DNA from: Mycolicibacterium gilvum
Lineage (GTDB): Bacteria; Actinomycetota; Actinomycetes; Mycobacteriales; Mycobacteriaceae
DNA length: 64,000 nucleotides
Direction: 5' to 3'
NCBI RefSeq assembly: GCF_900454025.1
Contig: NZ_UGQM01000001.1
Coordinates: forward strand, 5,146,001-5,210,000
Shown: one piece after another, positions 10,523 through 19,270 of the stretch
Numbering within the stretch: the stretch's first letter is position 1
How the letters are laid out: each line of letters opens with the position of its first letter
Notes under the pieces: generated by a model
What the model was told of the DNA's origin: nothing
Databases searched by the model: none
What the model saw: only the letters and a program-made list of their open reading frames with translations
Translations under genes and position numbers: made by a program

Positions 10523-11248
10523 GTGGAACTGAACAACGAATTCCGGGTCGCGGTGCCGTCCGCGAAAGTCTGGGAGATGTTCACCGACGGCGAGCGGGTC
10601 GCGCCGTGTCTGCCCGGGGCCACGCTGCTGTCCACCGAAGGAGACACCTTCCACGGATCGGTGAAGGTGAAGGTGGGTCCGATCACCGTGTCCTACAAGG
10701 GCACTGCGACCTACAAGGAGAAGGACGCCGCCGGACAGCGGATCGTGCTGCGCGCCGAGGGCAAGGAGACCCGCGGCAGCGGGACCGCTGCCGCGACCGT
10801 GACCGCGCAGCTGAAGGACGAGGGTGACTCCACCCATGTCGCGATCGTCACCGACCTCGCGATCTCGGGGAAGGCCGCGCAGTTCGGCCGCGGTGTTCTC
10901 GCCGACGTCTCCGGCAATCTGATCGCCCAGTTCGCCCGCAGCCTGGAGGCCGAGCTGCTCGGCGGCGCGGCGCCGGCGTCCGCAGGCTCAGCAGCCGCGG
11001 CACCGACACACACGACGCAGGCGCCTAGCGCCGAAACCGCGGCGGCCGCAGCGCAACCGGGAGGCGACTCGGTCGATCTGCTCAAGGTGGTCGCGGTCCC
11101 GATGGCGAAGCGCTTCGCCCCGGTCCTCGTCGCCGCGACCGTCGCGGGTGCGGTCGGTTTCCTGATCGGCAGCAGGCGGCGGCGTAAGACACCCGCCGCG
11201 GTGCTCGCCGACGACCTGCAGGCCGTCCTGGCCCGGCTGCTGTCATGA
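10523..11248 (+). CDS. CoxG-like SRPBCC protein with C-terminal membrane anchor
   Basis: The 241-residue protein begins with a CoxG/SRPBCC fold (about residues 1-150: VPSAKVWEMFTD, CLPGATLL, GPITVSYKGTA, GRGVLADVSGNLI). An alanine/threonine-rich linker follows, then a single hydrophobic segment near 200-215 ending in RRRR. CoxG proteins recruit CO-dehydrogenase-type enzymes to the membrane in other bacteria. Its place between the large and FAD subunits supports the same role here. The GTG start is 2 bp after the coxL stop, and the end overlaps coxM by ATGA. Confidence 0.85.
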   Translation: MELNNEFRVAVPSAKVWEMFTDGERVAPCLPGATLLSTEGDTFHGSVKVKVGPITVSYKGTATYKEKDAAGQRIVLRAEGKETRGSGTAAATVTAQLKDEGDSTHVAIVTDLAISGKAAQFGRGVLADVSGNLIAQFARSLEAELLGGAAPASAGSAAAAPTHTTQAPSAETAAAAAQPGGDSVDLLKVVAVPMAKRFAPVLVAATVAGAVGFLIGSRRRRKTPAAVLADDLQAVLARLLS

Positions 11249-12147
11249 AAGCCGCCCCGTTCGCCTATCACCGCCCCGACACCGTCGCCGACGCGGTGTC
11301 GCTACTCGGCGAGTACGGCGACGACGCGAAAATCCTTGCAGGCGGCCAGAGTCTGGTCCCGATGCTGGCGATGCGGCTCACCCACTTCGAGAACCTGATC
11401 GACATCTCCCGCATCGAGGAGCTGCGCAACATCGAATTGCGCAACGGCGCGGACAGCTCCGTGCGGATCGGCGCCGGGACACCACATGCGCTGGTGGGCA
11501 TGGATGACGAAGTGGCCGAGTCGGTTCCGCTGTTGACACTGGCCACCCCGCACATCGGCCACTTCCAGATCCGGACCCGCGGCACCCTCGGCGGCGCGAT
11601 CGCGCATGCCGACCCCGCCGCGGAGTACGCGGCGGTGGCGCTGGCACTGGACGCAGAGATCGAAGCGACCTCCGGCCGCGGCACCCGTCGGATTCCGGCG
11701 GCGGAATTCTTCACCGGCCTGTGGGAGACCGCGCTGGCCTCCGACGAGATCCTGACCGCGGTGTCGTTCCCGGTCTGGTCGGGCCGGTGCGGTTTCGCGG
11801 TGCAGGAGTTCGCGCGCCGTCACGGCGATTTCGCGATCGCCGGCGCCACGGTCGCGGTGGCGCTCGACGAGGACGACACGGTCACCCGCTGCGGTATCGG
11901 CATGCTGGGCATGGGTTCGACTCCCGAACGCGGCACGGCGGCCGAGGCGGCGGTGCTCGGCCGGCCCGTCGCCGACATCACTGCCGAGGAGCTCGGCCGG
12001 CTGGCCGTCTCGACACTCCACGACATCCCGGCCGACCTGCAGGGTTCGGCGGCCTACCGCTCCAGGGTCTGCGCCACCATGGTGGCGCGGGCATGGTCGG
12101 AGGCAACCACTGCGGCGCGCCACACCACGGAGGCTCTCCATGCATGA
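11245..12147 (+). CDS. FAD-binding medium subunit (CoxM/CutM) of the Mo hydroxylase
   Basis: The 300-residue protein has the flavin motifs of this subunit: AGGQSLVPMLAMR near residue 32 and TRGTLGGAIAHADPAAEY near residue 110, followed by the CO_deh_flav_C domain. It passes electrons between the 2Fe-2S subunit and the acceptor. It overlaps coxG by 4 bp and coxS by 8 bp, which indicates translational coupling. Confidence 0.9.
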   Translation: MKAAPFAYHRPDTVADAVSLLGEYGDDAKILAGGQSLVPMLAMRLTHFENLIDISRIEELRNIELRNGADSSVRIGAGTPHALVGMDDEVAESVPLLTLATPHIGHFQIRTRGTLGGAIAHADPAAEYAAVALALDAEIEATSGRGTRRIPAAEFFTGLWETALASDEILTAVSFPVWSGRCGFAVQEFARRHGDFAIAGATVAVALDEDDTVTRCGIGMLGMGSTPERGTAAEAAVLGRPVADITAEELGRLAVSTLHDIPADLQGSAAYRSRVCATMVARAWSEATTAARHTTEALHA

Positions 12148-12613
12148 AATCCCTGTCGAGGTCTCGGTCAACGGGCGCCGCTACGCCGCGACCGTCGAGC
12201 CGCGGCTGACGCTGGCCGACTACCTGCGCGAGAAGTGCGGCCTCACCGGTACCCACCTGGGGTGCGAGCACGGAGCGTGCGGTGCGTGCACGGTGCTGCT
12301 CGACGGTCAGGCGGTGCGCGCATGCCTGGTGTTCGCGGTGCAGGTCGACGGCCAGGAGGTGACCACGGTCGAGGGCATCGCCGGCGAGAACGGTGAGCTC
12401 TCCCCCGTGCAGGCCGCGATGAAGGAGTGCCACGGGCTCCAGTGTGGTTTCTGCACACCGGGTTTCGTCACCAGCATCACCGCGTTGCTGCGCGACAACC
12501 CGACGCCGACGGACACCGAGATCCGCGAAGGGCTGTCCGGGAACTTCTGCCGGTGCACCGGCTACCAGGGCATCGTCAACGCCGTCAAACGTGCCGCCGA
12601 GACCACCGGGTAA
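12140..12613 (+). CDS. [2Fe-2S] small subunit (CoxS/CutS) of the Mo hydroxylase
   Basis: The 157-residue protein has both expected clusters. The plant-type ferredoxin site is CEHGACGAC followed by RACL, and the second is GLQCGFCTPGF with NFCRCTGYQG. It completes the L-M-S trimer. The stop is followed by a dispersed inverted repeat that separates it from the convergent SDR gene. Confidence 0.93.
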   Translation: MHEIPVEVSVNGRRYAATVEPRLTLADYLREKCGLTGTHLGCEHGACGACTVLLDGQAVRACLVFAVQVDGQEVTTVEGIAGENGELSPVQAAMKECHGLQCGFCTPGFVTSITALLRDNPTPTDTEIREGLSGNFCRCTGYQGIVNAVKRAAETTG

Positions 12614-12620
12614 CACACCC

Positions 12621-12683
12621 CGCCGAACTTGCATTCCAGCAGGCCCGCACTCGCACTTCTGCTGCGCGGACGCAATCTCGGCG
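12621..12683. repeat. Dispersed inverted repeat, degenerate copy 1
   Basis: The left arm begins CGCCGAACTTGCATTCCAGC. The right arm (12659-12683) is a decayed complement ending CAATCTCGGCG. It starts a few bases after the coxS stop and lies between convergent genes, as do the two better copies near 43.5 and 50.0 kb. The likely role is a bidirectional terminator. Confidence 0.7.
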
Positions 12684-12699
12684 CGCTGATTATTCGGCG

Positions 12700-13542
12700 T
12701 TATTCCGCGACGACGCCGCGCAGACCGTCCGCGCCGAAGAGCGGCTCCAGCATCCCGGACAGGTCCGGCCCACGACGCAGGCCGTGCCCGCCGTCGACGT
12801 TGATGACCTGGCCGGTGATGAAACTCGCTGCGTCACTGAGCAGGAACACCGCCAGGTTCGCGATGTCCTCGACCTCCCCGACGCGGGGCAGCGGCGTGCA
12901 CGCGGCGTAGTCGTCGCTGACCGCAGGTGTGTCGAGGATCGGGGCGACCATGTCGGTCTTCGTCAGTCCCGGCCGGATCCCGTTGACCCGCACCGACGAC
13001 GGGCCCAACTCGTCGGCCGCCACCATCATCAGGTGATCGAGTGCCGCCTTGGACGGTCCGTAGGCTCCGAACCACCGGTGGGTGTTGCTCGAGGCGATCG
13101 ACGAGATGCCGATGAACGCTCCGCCGCCACCGCGGACCATCTCGCGCGCCGCGTGCTTGAGGACGTACATGGTGCCGTTGACGTTCAGGTCGACGGTGTT
13201 GCGCCAGGCGGCGGAGTCGACCTGGGTGAGCGGACCGATGGTCTCCGAGCCGCCGGCGCTGTGCACGACCGCGTCGAGGCGGCCACGCCAGCCGGTCGCG
13301 GCCTGCACCAGGCGGGTCACCGCGTCCTCGTCGGTCACGTCGGCCGGTTCGTACATCACCTCGCCGGCGCCGTCGCCCGACTGGGCGGTGATCTCCTCCG
13401 CCGCGGCGGCGAGCTTGTCCGCGTTGCGCCCGGCCAGGACCACGTTGCCGCCGGAGGCGACCACCGCGGCGGCCACCCCCTTGCCGATCCCACTTCCGCC
13501 ACCGGTGACCAGCACGGTGCGATCCACCAACGAGAGCAGCAC
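12700..13542 (-). CDS. Short-chain dehydrogenase/reductase with KstR-type operator
   Basis: The 280-residue SDR has the cofactor motif TGGGSGIG near residue 14, the NAG-like VHSAGG, and catalytic Ser plus YGPSK near residue 165. The GTG at 13542 has GGAGG 5 nt upstream. A KstR-type site (13572-13585) lies about 30 bp upstream of the start, so the gene probably belongs to the sterol regulon even though it sits next to the Mo hydroxylase. The substrate could be a steroid or a hydroxyacyl-CoA. Confidence 0.82.
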   Translation of the reverse strand: MLLSLVDRTVLVTGGGSGIGKGVAAAVVASGGNVVLAGRNADKLAAAAEEITAQSGDGAGEVMYEPADVTDEDAVTRLVQAATGWRGRLDAVVHSAGGSETIGPLTQVDSAAWRNTVDLNVNGTMYVLKHAAREMVRGGGGAFIGISSIASSNTHRWFGAYGPSKAALDHLMMVAADELGPSSVRVNGIRPGLTKTDMVAPILDTPAVSDDYAACTPLPRVGEVEDIANLAVFLLSDAASFITGQVINVDGGHGLRRGPDLSGMLEPLFGADGLRGVVAE

Positions 13543-13571
13543 GGAAACCTCCGGTATCTAGGCCATATAAC

Positions 13572-13585
13572 TAGAACAGGTTCCA
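13572..13585. promoter_or_regulatory. KstR-type operator upstream of the SDR gene
   Basis: TAGAACAGGTTCCA matches the KstR consensus TNNAACNNGTTNNA at every fixed position. It lies upstream of the minus-strand SDR and just after the enoyl-CoA hydratase stop. Confidence 0.75.
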
Positions 13586-13593
13586 GTTATACG

Positions 13594-14490
13594 TCACGGC
13601 TCGTCGCGGCGGGACAGCTTTGGCGCGCCGAGTGTGCGCCAGTCCGGGACGTTCGGCGGGAGACCGACCGGATAGCGGTTCTCGTTGTACGCCGCCCAGT
13701 GCGCGTGGCCGAGTTCGTGGATGTGGAACGCGTGCCGCAACGCCTCCGTGAAGCCCATCGCGTCGCTGGCCGCGTTGACCGAGTCCTTCACCAGCAGCGC
13801 GGCCATCGTCGGGCGCTCGGCGATGCGGCGGGCGAATTCCAGGGTCTTGTCCTCCAGCTCGGCCCGCGGGAACACCTTCGAGACCATGCCGAGCCGGTGC
13901 GCCTCGTCGGCGTCGATCGCATCCCCGGTGAGCAGCAGCTCCTTGGCCTTGCGCGCGCCGAACTCCCACGGATGCGCGTAGTACTCGACACCCGGCATGC
14001 CCATCCGCACCGCGACCACGTCGCTGAACTTGGCGTCGTCGGACGCGACGATCAGGTCGCACGCCCAGATCAGCATCAGCGCCGCGGAGATCGCATTGCC
14101 CTGCACCTGCGCGATCGTGATCTTCCGCAGATCCCGCCACCGACTGGTGTTGTTGAAGAAGTAGTGCCATTCCTGCAGGTAGGTGCGTTCGATGACGGCG
14201 TCGCGGGTCGCGCCGTTGCACGTGAACGTGGGGTGCTGATCGGGACCGGGCGCCCGTTCGGCCAACGCCGCCTCGGAGCCGAGGTCGTGGCCCGCCGAGA
14301 AGTTCTTGCCGCGCGCGGCCAGGATCACGACCCGGACGACATCGTCGGCCTCGGCCCGTCCGAATGCCTCGTCGAGTTGCACCAGCAACGTCCGGGACTG
14401 GGCATTCTGGGCGTCGGGCCGGTTCAGCCATATCCGCGCGATCCTGCCCTCGTCGAGGGTCTCGTATGTCACCTGATCTTGGTCCGCCAC
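13594..14490 (-). CDS. Enoyl-CoA hydratase/isomerase family protein
   Basis: The product is about 298 residues with the crotonase fold: WLNRPDAQNAQ near the N-terminus, oxyanion-hole sequences GKNFSAGHDL and QVQGNAISAALML, then DLIVASDDAKFSD. The family hydrates or isomerises acyl-CoA double bonds. Starts are possible at GTG 14499 or GTG 14490; the latter gives MADQDQ and is taken here, though no clear Shine-Dalgarno sequence supports either. The substrate is unknown. It is divergent from the small gene before otsA. Confidence 0.82.
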   Translation of the reverse strand: MADQDQVTYETLDEGRIARIWLNRPDAQNAQSRTLLVQLDEAFGRAEADDVVRVVILAARGKNFSAGHDLGSEAALAERAPGPDQHPTFTCNGATRDAVIERTYLQEWHYFFNNTSRWRDLRKITIAQVQGNAISAALMLIWACDLIVASDDAKFSDVVAVRMGMPGVEYYAHPWEFGARKAKELLLTGDAIDADEAHRLGMVSKVFPRAELEDKTLEFARRIAERPTMAALLVKDSVNAASDAMGFTEALRHAFHIHELGHAHWAAYNENRYPVGLPPNVPDWRTLGAPKLSRRDEP

Positions 14491-14582
14491 ACGTTGCACA
14501 TTACGGCTGAAGTGTTACGTCCCGGCACCGGGCCCCAGCTCTGCGCACACCGCGGTTTGGACCGGTTGGCTAAGGTTGGCGT

Positions 14583-14750
14583 ATGCCAGCCAAACCTGAT
14601 CCCACCGAGATCGGCGACGTCGAGCCCATCGCCGACAGCACCGAGCGTCAGGCGCGCCGCGTGGTCGCCGCCTACGCCACCGACGCCGACGAATGCCGTG
14701 TCTTCCTGTCGATGCTGGGAATCGGACCGGCGAAGCTCGCCGACGCGTAA
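14583..14750 (+). CDS. 55-residue conserved protein upstream of otsA (Rv3489-like)
   Basis: This small ORF reads [13 protein letters not shown] and ends in [12 protein letters not shown]. Its stop TAA overlaps the otsA start (TAATG), which implies coupled translation. M. tuberculosis has a small gene, Rv3489, in the same place before otsA. No known domain is visible; the acidic and helical character suggests a small soluble protein. Confidence 0.8.
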   Translation: MPAKPDPTEIGDVEPIADSTERQARRVVAAYATDADECRVFLSMLGIGPAKLADA

Positions 14751-16261
14751 TGACGGACCAGAGCGGTAACGGCGTCCGCTCCGGCTCGGCATCCGAAGCG
14801 CCTCCGTCGGCGAAGGCCGACTTCGTCGTGGTGGCCAACCGGCTTCCCATCGACCAGGTCAATCTGCCGGACGGCAGCACCGAGTGGAAGCGCAGCCCCG
14901 GCGGTCTGGTCACCGCACTCGAACCCCTACTCCGACGCCGCCACGGCGCGTGGATCGGCTGGCCCGGCGTCCCCGAGGACGCCGACGACCCCGACGCGTC
15001 CACCGAGCCGATCGAGCAGGACGGGATGACGCTCGTCCCGGTGCGGCTCAGCGCCGCGGACGTCGCCAAATACTACGAGGGCTTCTCCAACGCCACCCTG
15101 TGGCCGCTGTACCACGACGTCATCGTCAAGCCGACCTACCACCGAGAGTGGTGGGAACGCTACGTCGACGTGAACCGCCGGTTCGCCGAAGCCGCCGCCC
15201 GCACCGCAGCCGAGGGCGCGACCGTGTGGGTGCAGGACTACCAGCTCCAACTGGTGCCCAAGATGCTGCGGATGCTGCGCCCTGATCTGACGATCGGTTT
15301 CTTCCTGCACATCCCGTTCCCCCCGGTCGAGTTGTTCCTCCAGATGCCGTGGCGCACCGAGATCATCGAAGGTCTGCTCGGCGCCGACCTCGTCGGTTTC
15401 CACCTGCCCGGCGGCGCACAGAACTTCCTGATCCTGGCCCGCAGACTCCTCGGCGCGGTCACCTCACGCGGCAACGTGGGCGTGCGCTCCCGGTTCGGCG
15501 AGGTCCAGTTCGGTTTCCGGAAGGTCAAGGTCGGCGCGTTCCCGATCTCGATCGACTCCGCCGAGCTCGACCAGCACGCCCGCACCCGGGCAACCCGTCA
15601 GCGCGCCAAGGAGATTCGCGCCGAGTTGGGCAACCCGCGCAAGGTGCTGCTCGGCGTCGACCGCCTCGACTACACCAAGGGCATCGACGTGCGGTTGCGG
15701 GCGTTCTCCGAACTGCTCGAAGAGGGCCGCATCGATCCCGAGGACACCGTGCTGGTGCAGCTCGCCACCCCCAGTCGCGAGCGGGTCCAGAGCTACATCG
15801 AGATGCGCGAGGACATCGAGCGCCAGGTCGGCCACGTCAACGGCGAGTTCGGGAAGGTGGGCCACCCGGTGCTGCACTACCTGCACCGCCCCATCCCCCG
15901 CGAGGATCTCGTCGCGTTCTTCGTCGCCGCCGACGTCATGCTCGTCACGCCGCTGCGCGACGGTATGAACCTGGTCGCCAAGGAGTACGTCGCCTGCCGC
16001 CATGACCTCGGCGGCGCTCTCGTCCTGAGCGAGTTCACCGGCGCGGCAGCAGAATTGCGTCAGGCTTACCTGACCAATCCCCATCACCTCGAAGGGGTCA
16101 AGGACGCGATCGAGGCGGCGCTGAACCAGTCACCCGAAGAGGGCCGACGGCGCATGCGGGCGCTGCGCCGCCAGGTCCTGGCCCACGACGTGGACCGGTG
16201 GGCGCGGTCCTTCCTCGACGCGCTGGCATCGAGAGAACCGATCAACGAGGAGTCGCACTAG
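14750..16261 (+). CDS. otsA: Trehalose-6-phosphate synthase (GT20)
   Basis: The 503-residue enzyme transfers glucose from a nucleotide-glucose donor to glucose-6-phosphate, the first step of the OtsAB trehalose route. Family motifs are all present: [38 protein letters not shown] near residue 303 and [16 protein letters not shown]. Length matches mycobacterial OtsA (about 500). Longer readings exist, but the ATG at 14750 overlaps the preceding stop. An SDR follows directly at 16262. Synteny with Rv3490 anchors the map against M. tuberculosis. Confidence 0.96.
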   Translation: MTDQSGNGVRSGSASEAPPSAKADFVVVANRLPIDQVNLPDGSTEWKRSPGGLVTALEPLLRRRHGAWIGWPGVPEDADDPDASTEPIEQDGMTLVPVRLSAADVAKYYEGFSNATLWPLYHDVIVKPTYHREWWERYVDVNRRFAEAAARTAAEGATVWVQDYQLQLVPKMLRMLRPDLTIGFFLHIPFPPVELFLQMPWRTEIIEGLLGADLVGFHLPGGAQNFLILARRLLGAVTSRGNVGVRSRFGEVQFGFRKVKVGAFPISIDSAELDQHARTRATRQRAKEIRAELGNPRKVLLGVDRLDYTKGIDVRLRAFSELLEEGRIDPEDTVLVQLATPSRERVQSYIEMREDIERQVGHVNGEFGKVGHPVLHYLHRPIPREDLVAFFVAADVMLVTPLRDGMNLVAKEYVACRHDLGGALVLSEFTGAAAELRQAYLTNPHHLEGVKDAIEAALNQSPEEGRRRMRALRRQVLAHDVDRWARSFLDALASREPINEESH

Positions 16262-17107
16262 ATGGGGACGTACGCGATCACCGGCTCTGCGTCGGGGATG
16301 GGCGCCGCGGCGGTGGCCCGGTTGCGCGCCGACGGGCACACCGTGATCACCGTCGACATCAAGGACGCCGACGTCGTCGCCGACCTCTCCACCGCCGACG
16401 GGCGGGCCGACGCCGCGGCGCAGGTTCTCGCGGCCTGCGCGGGCCGCCTCGACGGAGCGGTGCTGGCCGCCGGCCTGGGCCCGAGTCAGGGTGCCGACCG
16501 GTTGCGCCTCATCGGCGCCGTCAACTATCTCGGTGTCGTCGACCTGCTCACCCGGTGGCGTCCCGCGCTCGCCGTCGCACAGAACGCGAAAGTCGTTGTG
16601 GTCGGCAGCAATTCGACAACGACCACGCCGGCGGTGCCCAACCGTGCGGTGCGTGCGCTGTTGGCCGGCGACGTGGACAGAGCCCTTCGCGCCGTCCGGC
16701 TCTACGGACCCGGTAAGCCCGCGATGATGTATGCGGCGTCCAAGATCGCCGTCACCCGCTGGGCCAGGCGCACCGCGGTGCTGCCGGAGTGGGCGGGTGC
16801 CGGGATCCGGCTCAACGTCCTCGCACCCGGCGCCGTGATGACGCCGCTGCTGCAGGAGCAGCTCGACAACAAGCGTCAGGCCAGGTTCGTCGAGAAGTTC
16901 CCCGTCCCCGTCGGAGGCTACGGCGAGCCCGATCTGCTCGCCCGGTGGATGTGCTTCCTGCTCTCCGATGCGGCCGACTTCGTCTGCGGCAGTGTCATCT
17001 TCGTCGACGGCGGCACAGACGCGCTGTTCCGCGGCGACGACTGGCCGCGGCCGGTTCCGGTGCGCCGGATCGGTCACTACGTCAGGCGGTTCCTCGGCCG
17101 GAGCTGA
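16262..17107 (+). CDS. Short-chain dehydrogenase/reductase (3-alpha-HSD-like)
   Basis: The 281-residue protein has an SDR cofactor site TGSASGMG near residue 8, DIKDADVVADLS after beta-2, and catalytic YAASK near residue 158. The compact early part resembles bacterial 3-alpha-hydroxysteroid dehydrogenase/carbonyl reductases, which would fit the sterol neighbourhood, but this is only resemblance. The ATG follows the otsA stop without a gap. Its last 26 bp overlap tail-to-tail with the convergent epimerase-like gene. Confidence 0.8.
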   Translation: MGTYAITGSASGMGAAAVARLRADGHTVITVDIKDADVVADLSTADGRADAAAQVLAACAGRLDGAVLAAGLGPSQGADRLRLIGAVNYLGVVDLLTRWRPALAVAQNAKVVVVGSNSTTTTPAVPNRAVRALLAGDVDRALRAVRLYGPGKPAMMYAASKIAVTRWARRTAVLPEWAGAGIRLNVLAPGAVMTPLLQEQLDNKRQARFVEKFPVPVGGYGEPDLLARWMCFLLSDAADFVCGSVIFVDGGTDALFRGDDWPRPVPVRRIGHYVRRFLGRS

Positions 17108-18086
17108 TCCGCGCCGCCGCGAAGGACTCGACGATCGCGGCACGCGGCGAACGCCAGGACAGCCCGAGATCCTCTCTCGTCAGACTGTCGTCGGTCGGCG
17201 TCGCCGAGGTCAACAGCAATGCCGCCTCATAGCTGAGCCCGTCACCGAGCGGGATGTAGCGTCCCGCGACATCGGAGATCCGTCCCACCGCGAGAAGCGC
17301 TTTCGGCGACATCGGGATCCGCCGGACCGGCCGTTCCAGGCCCTCCTCCAACGCGTCGATCATCTCGTCGAACGTCAGCATCACACCGCCGCACACATAG
17401 CGGTGCGGTCCACGGCCGGGGCTCATCAGGCGGGTGTGCACGTCGGCGACGTCGCGGACATCGATCATCTGCATCCCGGCGCGGACTCGCGGTGCGACCC
17501 GCGCCCGCACGATCGGCGCCCAGCCGCGCTCCGTCACGCCTAAGGCCGTGCCACCGAATGCCGCGCCGACCACGCTCGACGGATAGGTCACCACCACAGG
17601 GGCGCCGGCGTCCTGCAACCGGCGCGCCGCGCGGTCGGCGTAACCCTTGGTCTTGGCGTAGCTGCTGCGACCGTCGGCGGTCGGCGAATCCGCCGAGATC
17701 ACACCGTTTTTCGGTGGGAACAGGGCACTGTAGCTGCTCACCGACACCACCGGGTCGAGGCCGAGGTCGACGGCCCGGGTCAGGATCTGTTCGGTCGCGT
17801 AGGCGTTGATGTCCCACATCAGCTGCGATCGCCGCTCGTCGGTGCCGACCACACCGGCGGCATGCAGCACCGCGTCCACACCGCTGAGCAGTTCGGTGAC
17901 CGTGGACTCCGAGCGGATGTCGCCGACCACCACCGAAACCTCACCGAGCGCGCGCAACCGGCCGATCACCGGCGCATCCTGCTCCTGGGGCAGGACCAGC
18001 AACCGGACGCTGTGCCCGGCTTCCAGTAGCGCACGCACCGTGTGGGCGCCGAGGTAGCCGATGCCACCCGTGACCGCGATATGAAT
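17082..18086 (-). CDS. NAD(P)-dependent epimerase/3-beta-HSD-like reductase with probable ATT start
   Basis: The extended SDR has a Rossmann motif TGGIGYLG, then VLHAAGVVG, an active-site serine in VSVSSYSAL and the YAKTKGY tyrosine-lysine pair. The first ATG/GTG/TTG in frame (GTG 18038) would delete the Rossmann glycine motif. Upstream, the frame remains open only to the mas4B stop at 18099. An ATT at 18086, preceded by GGAGGG, gives the complete fold beginning (M)HIAVTGGIGYLG. The gene follows the mce4-associated genes with a 12-bp gap and is likely co-transcribed. The substrate is unknown; a steroid or polyketide alcohol is possible. Confidence 0.75.
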   Translation of the reverse strand: MHIAVTGGIGYLGAHTVRALLEAGHSVRLLVLPQEQDAPVIGRLRALGEVSVVVGDIRSESTVTELLSGVDAVLHAAGVVGTDERRSQLMWDINAYATEQILTRAVDLGLDPVVSVSSYSALFPPKNGVISADSPTADGRSSYAKTKGYADRAARRLQDAGAPVVVTYPSSVVGAAFGGTALGVTERGWAPIVRARVAPRVRAGMQMIDVRDVADVHTRLMSPGRGPHRYVCGGVMLTFDEMIDALEEGLERPVRRIPMSPKALLAVGRISDVAGRYIPLGDGLSYEAALLLTSATPTDDSLTREDLGLSWRSPRAAIVESFAAARISSGRGTA

Positions 18087-18098
18087 GGTGCCCTCCAG

Positions 18099-18593
18099 TC
18101 AGATCGGGGTGATGTAGGCGATCAGCCACTTGCCGTCGACCTTCTTGTAGTCGACCCGCAGCCGGCTTCCGTCGTACACCGACTCCTTCGACTTATCGGT
18201 GACGGTGCGATTCATGTAGACCATCACCGACGCCGAGGTGCGGTGGGCGTCGAGCACTCCCGTGCCGACCGTGTGCGCCTGGCTGATCAGTTCCCGGTCG
18301 CGCGCCTGCGGAATGATCTCGTTGGTCACGCGGTCCTGGAACTCCTGGCGGTACTCCGGGGTCAACATCGGGTAGACCTCGGCGAAGGAACGCTCGACGG
18401 TCTGGTAGTCGAATCCGAAGACCCGCGGAATCTGCTCTTCGGCCAGCGCCGGCAGTTCCGCCCTGGCCTGCTGCTCGCCGTCGAGTTCCACGCCCTTCCA
18501 GTAAAGCCATCCGCCCACTGCCGAGAGCGCGACGAAGCCGGTCGCCAAGACGATGGCGACGGCGCCGATCACTTTGGCGAGCCCCTCGCGCAT
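18099..18593 (-). CDS. Mce-associated membrane protein (Rv3492c-like)
   Basis: The 164-residue protein has one N-terminal transmembrane helix (about residues 8-31) and an extracytoplasmic domain of the Mce-associated (Mas) family ending in DGKWLIAYITPI. Mas proteins stabilise Mce importers. The start overlaps the preceding Mas gene as TGATG. It is the ninth gene of the minus-strand importer unit in order from mce4A. Confidence 0.9.
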   Translation of the reverse strand: MREGLAKVIGAVAIVLATGFVALSAVGGWLYWKGVELDGEQQARAELPALAEEQIPRVFGFDYQTVERSFAEVYPMLTPEYRQEFQDRVTNEIIPQARDRELISQAHTVGTGVLDAHRTSASVMVYMNRTVTDKSKESVYDGSRLRVDYKKVDGKWLIAYITPI

Positions 18594-19267
18594 CAGTTGC
18601 CCCCGTCGGGGTATTTGAGGTCGTAAGCGGTCATGTGACCGTTGTCGTCCTCGTGGACGATGACCCGCATCCGGTAGGGCTCCGACGGCGCGTTGTTGCC
18701 GTCGAGATCGGTGACCGTCACCCGCACCGAGACCAATACCGCTGCGTTATCGGCGATCTCGTCGATCCGCTCCAGTGCGGCGCCGTTGATGACCGCCTCG
18801 GAGGTGGCGTTGGTGTCGCGGAAGAGCAGCTTGAGGTTCTCGACGTTGCCCTCCTGCGTCATCATCGCGCGCAACGGGCCGCTGGTGCCGTCGACGAACC
18901 GGTCGACGCTCTCGTCGATCGTGTTCTGGGTATAGCTGAACATGTTGACCACCGACTGCGAGGCCGTGTCGACGAAACGCTGCTCGCGCGCCTGCTCGGC
19001 TTCGATGCCGCGCTGCCGATCGACCATCAGCGCCGTCGCCACGGTCAGGGCCGCCACGGCCACCAGCGTGACGGCGATCGACACGACCGCGACCAGGCGC
19101 CGGTGCGCGCGGCGACGCGGTGGCGGTCCGACCGGCCGGACCGGTCGCGCCGGGGAGGTCCCTTCGACGCTGACGCCGGTCACCGCGGGCGGCGCATCGC
19201 TGGCCGGACCGGCGGCGCGCGACGCACGGCGGCGCACCCGCTGCGGCGGGGTTACTGACTCTTGCAC
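18593..19267 (-). CDS. Mce-associated membrane protein (Rv3493c-like)
   Basis: The 224-residue protein has a basic, proline-rich cytoplasmic N-terminus (about 55 residues), one transmembrane helix (VAVVSIAVTLVAVAALTVA) and a NTF2-like extracytoplasmic domain ending DLKYPDGGN. It starts at GTG 19267, 3 bp from the mce4F stop. Position and layout match Rv3493c of the mce4 operon. Confidence 0.9.
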   Translation of the reverse strand: MQESVTPPQRVRRRASRAAGPASDAPPAVTGVSVEGTSPARPVRPVGPPPRRRAHRRLVAVVSIAVTLVAVAALTVATALMVDRQRGIEAEQAREQRFVDTASQSVVNMFSYTQNTIDESVDRFVDGTSGPLRAMMTQEGNVENLKLLFRDTNATSEAVINGAALERIDEIADNAAVLVSVRVTVTDLDGNNAPSEPYRMRVIVHEDDNGHMTAYDLKYPDGGN

Positions 19268-19270
19268 TAC

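Noticed and set aside
8163..12613. Aerobic CO dehydrogenase operon
   Set aside because: The large-subunit loop AYRGPWQ matches neither CODH form I nor form II, so CO oxidation cannot be claimed.
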